From Sphingomonas pituitosa NBRC 102491 (GTDB lineage: Bacteria; Pseudomonadota; Alphaproteobacteria; Sphingomonadales; Sphingomonadaceae), in assembly GCF_001598435.1 (NCBI RefSeq), contig NZ_BCYY01000032.1:1-44838 (forward strand): 44,838 nucleotides of DNA, read 5' to 3'. Shown one piece after another: positions 41,250 through 44,838 of the stretch. The notes beneath the pieces were generated by a model, which was not told the DNA's origin, did not search any database, and worked only from the letters and a program-made list of their open reading frames with translations. A program made the position numbers and the translations under genes. Position 1 is the stretch's first letter. The number at the start of each line of letters is the position of its first letter.

Positions 41250-42214
41250 CAGTTGCGCTCGTAGACCTCGAACCGATCGCTGCCAAGCAGTCGAGAGTCC
41301 AGCAGGCGCCAGCGATCATGCGCCTCGGACAATGCGGCGAGGCCGAACGCCTCGACCGCGGGTTTGCCGCCGCCGAGCAGGATCGGCGCGCGGTAGAGAA
41401 GCAGCCGGTCGACCAGGTCGGCGCGGAGGAACGCGGTCGCCGCCTTGGCGCCGCCTTCCACCATCAGCGTGTCGATGCCGGAGAGGTGGCGGATATCGGC
41501 GATGTCGGCGATCCGCTCCCAGTCCGGCGGGGTAGGGCCGGTGGAGGAAAGCAGGATGCGGCGGGGCGCGCGATCGGGGAGGCCGGGCAGGCGGACGTCC
41601 AGTTTCGGGACGTCGGCGAGAAAGGTACCGCGGCCGACCAGGATGCCGTCGTGCCGGGCGCGCTCGAGATGGGCGTGCGCGCGGGCCTGCGGACCGGTGA
41701 TCCATTTGCTCTCGCCGGTGGAGAGCGCAATGCGGCCGTCGAGCGAGGTGGCGAGCTTCAGGGTGACGTGCGGTCGGCCCCTGGCGAGTCGGGTCAGGAA
41801 ACCCGCCATGCTGCGCCGGGCTTGCGCTTCCATCAGCCCGGATTCGACCGCGATGCCGGCCTCCTGCAACCGGGCGAAGCCGGTGCCGTCGGTGCGGGGA
41901 TCGGGGTCGCGCAGCGCGGCGACCACGCGCGCGACGCCCGCCGCGATCAGCAGCTCGGCGCAGGCGGGCCCGCGCGGGGAGACATGGGCGCAGGGCTCCA
42001 GCGTGACATAGGCCGTGGCACCGCGGGCAGCGTCGCCGGCCTCTGCCAGCGCCATCGCTTCGGCATGCGGGCGGCCGCCGGGCTGGGTCCAGCCGCGGCC
42101 GATCACGCGACCGTCGCGGACCAGCACGCAGCCGACATTAGGGTTGGGCGCCGTCCGCCCCCGTCCACGCTCGGCCAGGCCGAGCGCCACCGCCATCCAG
42201 CGTGCGTCGCTCAA
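41249..42214 (-). CDS. ribD: Bifunctional pyrimidine deaminase/reductase RibD
   Basis: A 321-residue RibD. The deaminase domain carries the zinc ligands His50 (HAEAM, with Glu52 as proton shuttle), Cys75 and Cys85 (PCAHVSPRGPAC); the C-terminal reductase domain includes KLATSLDGRIALSTGESKWI and DTLMVEGGAKAATAFL. It carries out two successive steps after GTP cyclohydrolase. The start is TTG at 42214: it overlaps the stop of the preceding gene (TTGA) and keeps the conserved DARWMAVAL; the ATG at 42196 would cut this block. Confidence 0.94.
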   Translation of the reverse strand: MSDARWMAVALGLAERGRGRTAPNPNVGCVLVRDGRVIGRGWTQPGGRPHAEAMALAEAGDAARGATAYVTLEPCAHVSPRGPACAELLIAAGVARVVAALRDPDPRTDGTGFARLQEAGIAVESGLMEAQARRSMAGFLTRLARGRPHVTLKLATSLDGRIALSTGESKWITGPQARAHAHLERARHDGILVGRGTFLADVPKLDVRLPGLPDRAPRRILLSSTGPTPPDWERIADIADIRHLSGIDTLMVEGGAKAATAFLRADLVDRLLLYRAPILLGGGKPAVEAFGLAALSEAHDRWRLLDSRLLGSDRFEVYERN

Positions 42215-42558
42215 ATCCCGTGCTTCTTCAGCCAGTCGTCATATTTCTTGAAGTCGGCCGCGCGCTTTTTCTGCCGCTCCAGGAAGGCCGCTTCCTCTTG
42301 CCTGCGCTTGGCCTCGTCGACCTTCTGCTTGGCGCGGATCTCTTCCTCGGTGCGGGTGATCGGCCAGCTGTCCACGTAGATGATGTTCTTCCTGTACGGC
42401 ACCGGCACGTGCGAATCCTTCACGAACGCGACGATGATGCCGAAGGTCACCACCAGCGCGAGCATCATGAACCACAATTCGTGCTTCTTGCGCGTCGCCA
42501 GATAGCCACGCAGGTCGCGGAGCGCCTTGAGCGGCGAGATGTACTTGAGGAAGGTCAT
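42211..42558 (-). CDS. Small single-pass membrane protein upstream of ribD
   Basis: A 115-residue protein I do not recognise by name. It has a basic N-terminus (SPLKALRDLRGYLATRKKHE), one transmembrane helix (about 28-46, LWFMMLALVVTFGIIVAFV), a short periplasmic stretch with VPVPYRKNIIYVDSWPITRT, and a charged helical tail (about 68-115) that looks like a coiled coil. Its stop overlaps the ribD start by 4 bp, so it is the first gene of the riboflavin operon. A link to riboflavin synthesis is only positional. Confidence 0.78.
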   Translation of the reverse strand: MTFLKYISPLKALRDLRGYLATRKKHELWFMMLALVVTFGIIVAFVKDSHVPVPYRKNIIYVDSWPITRTEEEIRAKQKVDEAKRRQEEAAFLERQKKRAADFKKYDDWLKKHGI

Positions 42559-42574
42559 CGAGGGGCGAAGATAG

Positions 42575-42608
42575 GGACGCGGGGGCTCCAGGGCCAGCCC
42601 CCGCGTCC
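42575..42608 (-). terminator. Hairpin terminator after tonB
   Basis: A perfect 13-bp stem GGACGCGGGGGCT/AGCCCCCGCGTCC with an 8-nt loop lies 24 bp after the tonB stop and just before the rib operon. On the minus strand it is followed by CTATCTTCG, a weak T-run, so termination efficiency is uncertain. Confidence 0.65.
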
Positions 42609-42631
42609 ACGCCGCTGAGATCGGAGGGCGA

Positions 42632-43303
42632 TCAGCGGGCGTCTTCGATCCGGAACCGCACGGTCATCGTCTTCCAGCTTTCCTCGGCGACGCCGCCGCG
42701 CGTCGCCGGGCGGAACCGCCACTTGCCCAGCGCCTGGCGCTTGGTGACCGCGAAGAAGGCGTCACTGCTCGCGCTGACCTGCTCCACCGCCTTCACCCGG
42801 CCGTCGGTGCCGATCAGCACCCGCAGGGTGACGAGGCCGTCGCGCTGCGCGCGCATCTCCTGGCTGGGATATTCGGGCTGGAAATCCTGCGCATAGCGCG
42901 GGTCCGTGGTCGCACCGATCAGCGCCAGAACCGCCTTGGGGGGATCCGCGACGACCGACGGCCCGGTCTCGGCCGGCTTGATGAAAGGCGCCGGCGGATC
43001 CGCGATGACGTTCGTGGCTTCGATCCGATTGTCAGTGGGCTGGGCAATCACGGGATCGGGAATCGTCGGGAGCGGCTGGGTAGGCGTGACGACCTTTTCA
43101 GGCTTCGGTTGCAGCTTGATCGGTTCCACCGGCGGCGGCGGCAGCGGGATGTTCTTGCCCTCAAACGGCTTGGGCTGCGGCTTGGGCATGAATTGGGGCG
43201 CCGAGAAGATCAGCCCGGCGACGATCGCGCCGTTGATCGCCAGCGCCGCGCCGAAACTGACCGAACGCGGTGCATTGGCATGATAACGGGTATCGGCATG
43301 CAT
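42632..43303 (-). CDS. tonB: Energy transducer TonB
   Basis: A 223-residue TonB: N-terminal signal-anchor helix (about 15-33, SVSFGAALAINGAIVAGLIF), a Pro/Lys-rich periplasm-spanning region (KPQPKP, PLPPPPVEPIKLQPKP), and a C-terminal TonB domain (about 135-222) with YPSQEMRAQRDGLVTLRVLIG and the LGKWRFRPA segment. It couples the proton-motive force, via ExbB/ExbD, to outer-membrane receptors. No exbBD genes are adjacent. ATG at 43303 follows AAGGAG by 9 nt; an upstream TTG at 43327 is in frame but less likely. Confidence 0.92.
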   Translation of the reverse strand: MHADTRYHANAPRSVSFGAALAINGAIVAGLIFSAPQFMPKPQPKPFEGKNIPLPPPPVEPIKLQPKPEKVVTPTQPLPTIPDPVIAQPTDNRIEATNVIADPPAPFIKPAETGPSVVADPPKAVLALIGATTDPRYAQDFQPEYPSQEMRAQRDGLVTLRVLIGTDGRVKAVEQVSASSDAFFAVTKRQALGKWRFRPATRGGVAEESWKTMTVRFRIEDAR

Positions 43304-43357
43304 GACGTTGCACTCCTTCTCCAACACCGGTCTATGAACGCCGGATGAAGGTGATGG

Positions 43358-43369
43358 TACAACGTTACA
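43358..43369. promoter_or_regulatory. Palindrome upstream of tonB
   Basis: TACAACGTTACA is an imperfect palindrome centred on AACGTT, 55 bp before the tonB ATG and between tonB and gltX. A CG-centred dyad of this sort resembles LacI-family operators, but no regulator is linked and the match is short. Confidence 0.25.
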
Positions 43370-43393
43370 TTGCTAGCGTAAAGATGGAACGGC

Positions 43394-44725
43394 TCAGCCT
43401 GCTCCGAGCCGTTCCAGCGCACGATCCTTGCCGATCAGCGGCAGCAGCGCGGCCATGTCCGGGCCGTGGTCCCGGCCGGTGAGTGCGCGGCGCAGCGGCA
43501 GGAACAGCGCCTTGCCCTTGCGCCCGGTGGCGGCCTTCAGCGCATCGGTGAGCGCGCGCCACGGATCGGCGGACCAGTCCAGCCCCCCCGCGAGGGCCTG
43601 CGCCTGGGCGAGGAAGTCGCGGTCTTCGTCCGCCACCGGCGGCGCGGCGATCGGCCCTTCGACTACCGCCCACCAGTCCGCCGCCTCGGCGACGCTGGCG
43701 AGGTTCGGGCGAATCGCTTCCCAGCCGGCGGCGTCGATGCCCGCCGGCAGGCGATCGGCGACGGCCGCGTGATCGAGTTGATGCACGATCCGGGCGTTGA
43801 GCTGGGCAAGCTCCGCCTCGTCGAACCGCGCCGGCGCCCGGCCGAACCGCCCGAAATCGAAGCTCGCGATCAGCGGCGTCGGATCGGCGAAGGGCTCGAC
43901 GGGATCGCTGGTGCCGAGCCGCGCGAGCAGCGCGATCAGCGCCTGCGGCTCGATGCCCGCCTCGCGGAAATGGTCGATGCCCAGCGAGCCCAGCCGCTTC
44001 GACAGCTTGCCTTCGTTGCCGGTGAGCAGCGCCTCGTGCGCGAAGCCGGGGACGGCACCGCCGAGCGCCTCAAACATCTGGATCTGCGTCGCGGTGTTGG
44101 AGACATGGTCCTCGCCGCGCACGACATGGGTGACGCCCATGTCGATATCGTCGATCACGCTGGGCAGCAGATACAGCCACGATCCGTCGGCGCGGCGCAC
44201 CACCGGATCGCTGAGCAGCTTCGCCTCGAAGCGCTGCGGCCCGCGCACCAGATCGTCCCAGCCGATCGCGGCGCCGTGATCGAGCTTGAACCGCCAGTGC
44301 GGGCGCACGCCTTCGGCCTCCAGCTTGGCGCGATCCGCATCGGTGAGCGCCAGCGCGGCGCGATCATAGACCGGGGGCAGGCCGCGGCCGAGCAGCACCT
44401 TGCGCTTGAGGTCGAGTTCCTGCGCCGTCTCATAGGCGGGGTAGACCCGGCCGTCGGCGACCAGCTGGGCGAATCGCGTCTCGTAGCGCTCGAATCGTGC
44501 CGACTGGCGCTCCTCGGCATCGGGAGTCAGCCCCATCCAGGCGAGATCGGCGCGGATCGCCTCGACAAATGCTTCTTCCGAACGCGCCTGGTCGGTATCG
44601 TCGATCCGCAGCAGGAAGGTACCGCCATGGCGGCGCGCGAACTGCCAATTGTGGAGCGCGGTCCGCAGGTTGCCGACATGCAGCGTGCCGGTGGGGCTGG
44701 GGGCGAAACGGGTAACGACGGTCAT
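43394..44725 (-). CDS. gltX: Glutamyl-tRNA synthetase (short form)
   Basis: A 443-residue class I GluRS. FAPSPTGTLHVGNLRTALHN holds the HIGH-type motif HVGN (16-19), and EGKLSKR holds the KMSKS-type motif KLSKR (240-244). YETAQELDLKRKVLLGRGLP replaces the zinc-binding knuckle of E. coli GluRS. It charges tRNA-Glu and possibly tRNA-Gln. Many alphaproteobacteria have two GluRS paralogues and use GatCAB to make Gln-tRNA; this short form resembles one of them, and which tRNA it prefers is not visible. ATG at 44725; the gene ends 66 bp before the tonB leader begins. Confidence 0.95.
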   Translation of the reverse strand: MTVVTRFAPSPTGTLHVGNLRTALHNWQFARRHGGTFLLRIDDTDQARSEEAFVEAIRADLAWMGLTPDAEERQSARFERYETRFAQLVADGRVYPAYETAQELDLKRKVLLGRGLPPVYDRAALALTDADRAKLEAEGVRPHWRFKLDHGAAIGWDDLVRGPQRFEAKLLSDPVVRRADGSWLYLLPSVIDDIDMGVTHVVRGEDHVSNTATQIQMFEALGGAVPGFAHEALLTGNEGKLSKRLGSLGIDHFREAGIEPQALIALLARLGTSDPVEPFADPTPLIASFDFGRFGRAPARFDEAELAQLNARIVHQLDHAAVADRLPAGIDAAGWEAIRPNLASVAEAADWWAVVEGPIAAPPVADEDRDFLAQAQALAGGLDWSADPWRALTDALKAATGRKGKALFLPLRRALTGRDHGPDMAALLPLIGKDRALERLGAG

Positions 44726-44825
44726 GCGTCCGGCCTAGGCTGGCACAGGCAAAGCGGCAATGCCCTCTTTGCGTCACGGAAACGTCGCACTAAAGGGCGC
44801 GGGCATCGGGACATCGCAGCGGCTC

Positions 44826-44831
44826 AGGAGG
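44826..44831 (+). promoter_or_regulatory. Ribosome-binding site of a gene starting beyond the window
   Basis: AGGAGG lies 7 bp from the right edge with no start codon after it, in the 113-bp stretch upstream of gltX. It suggests a plus-strand gene beginning at or just after the end. comEC is a common divergent neighbour of gltX in this clade, but that is a guess. Confidence 0.4.
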
Positions 44832-44838
44832 CCACCAC

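Noticed and set aside
42559..42631. FMN riboswitch upstream of the riboflavin operon
   Set aside because: The short gap holds only a perfect 13-bp hairpin; none of the conserved RFN-element helices or loop sequences are present.

Overview
The window is GC-rich, tightly packed chromosomal DNA with short gaps, many ATGA/GTGA/TGATG gene overlaps and several GTG or TTG starts. Gene content and protein style (class I lysyl-tRNA synthetase, a Mic60-like protein beside hemC/hemD, COQ9, a CDC48-type AAA ATPase, a DHBP synthase fused to a degenerate GTP cyclohydrolase II domain, DUF1489) indicate an alphaproteobacterium, most likely a sphingomonad (Sphingomonas or close kin). This placement is by recognition of families, not by a search. 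No prophage, insertion sequence, CRISPR array or integrated element was seen; the region reads as core genome with a few accessory genes.

Layout. 1-5.7 kb: the 3' part of a CDC48-like AAA ATPase, a PAP2 phosphatase, a HerA-like ATPase with a probable winged-helix tail, a GAF protein and RecQ. 5.7-10 kb: a DUF442 protein, the glnK-amtB ammonium module behind a textbook sigma-54 promoter, a thioredoxin/TPR co-chaperone with a Lon-substrate-binding-domain protein, and tRNA-Gly(GCC). 10-15.6 kb: a FadR-type regulator, a DUF72 protein, a 36-residue acidic protein, feoA-feoB with a Fur-like box, and lysK. 15.8-21.4 kb: nhaA overlapping a convergent MFS gene by 100 bp, an AI-2E family permease, then an ECF sigma factor, RskA-like anti-sigma factor and secreted fasciclin protein. 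21.4-26.2 kb (minus strand): cyclophilin, sucC, GFA protein, etfB, etfA and a PhyH-type dioxygenase. 26.3-30.3 kb: mgtE, DUF1489, tsaD-gpsA. 30.4-35.7 kb: hemC-hemD-Mic60-like-gcdH-GNAT-CoA transferase, one close-packed plus-strand unit joining tetrapyrrole synthesis with probable glutarate catabolism. 35.8-44.8 kb: COQ9, an EamA permease, an old-yellow-enzyme homologue, the riboflavin operon (ribD-ribE-ribB-ribH with small membrane proteins at both ends), tonB and gltX. An isolated AGGAGG at the right edge suggests a plus-strand gene starting just outside.

Non-coding structure carries much of the interest. Three ~98-bp doublet palindromes (REPIN-like) lie at 890-988, 15668-15764 and 35737-35834. 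A second, CCCTCC-type palindrome family lies at 6149, 25673 and 28184, and one relative appears to sit in frame inside the small membrane-protein gene next to ribH. Regulatory candidates are the glnK sigma-54 promoter, an inverted repeat just upstream of it, a Fur-like box before feoA, a LiuR-like dyad before etfB, and palindromes before tonB and the MFS gene. I found no clearly undescribed multi-gene system. The best leads are the sigma/anti-sigma/fasciclin unit, the repeat-derived in-frame protein insertion, the conserved-looking 36-aa acidic ORF and the HerA-like ATPase with a winged-helix tail.
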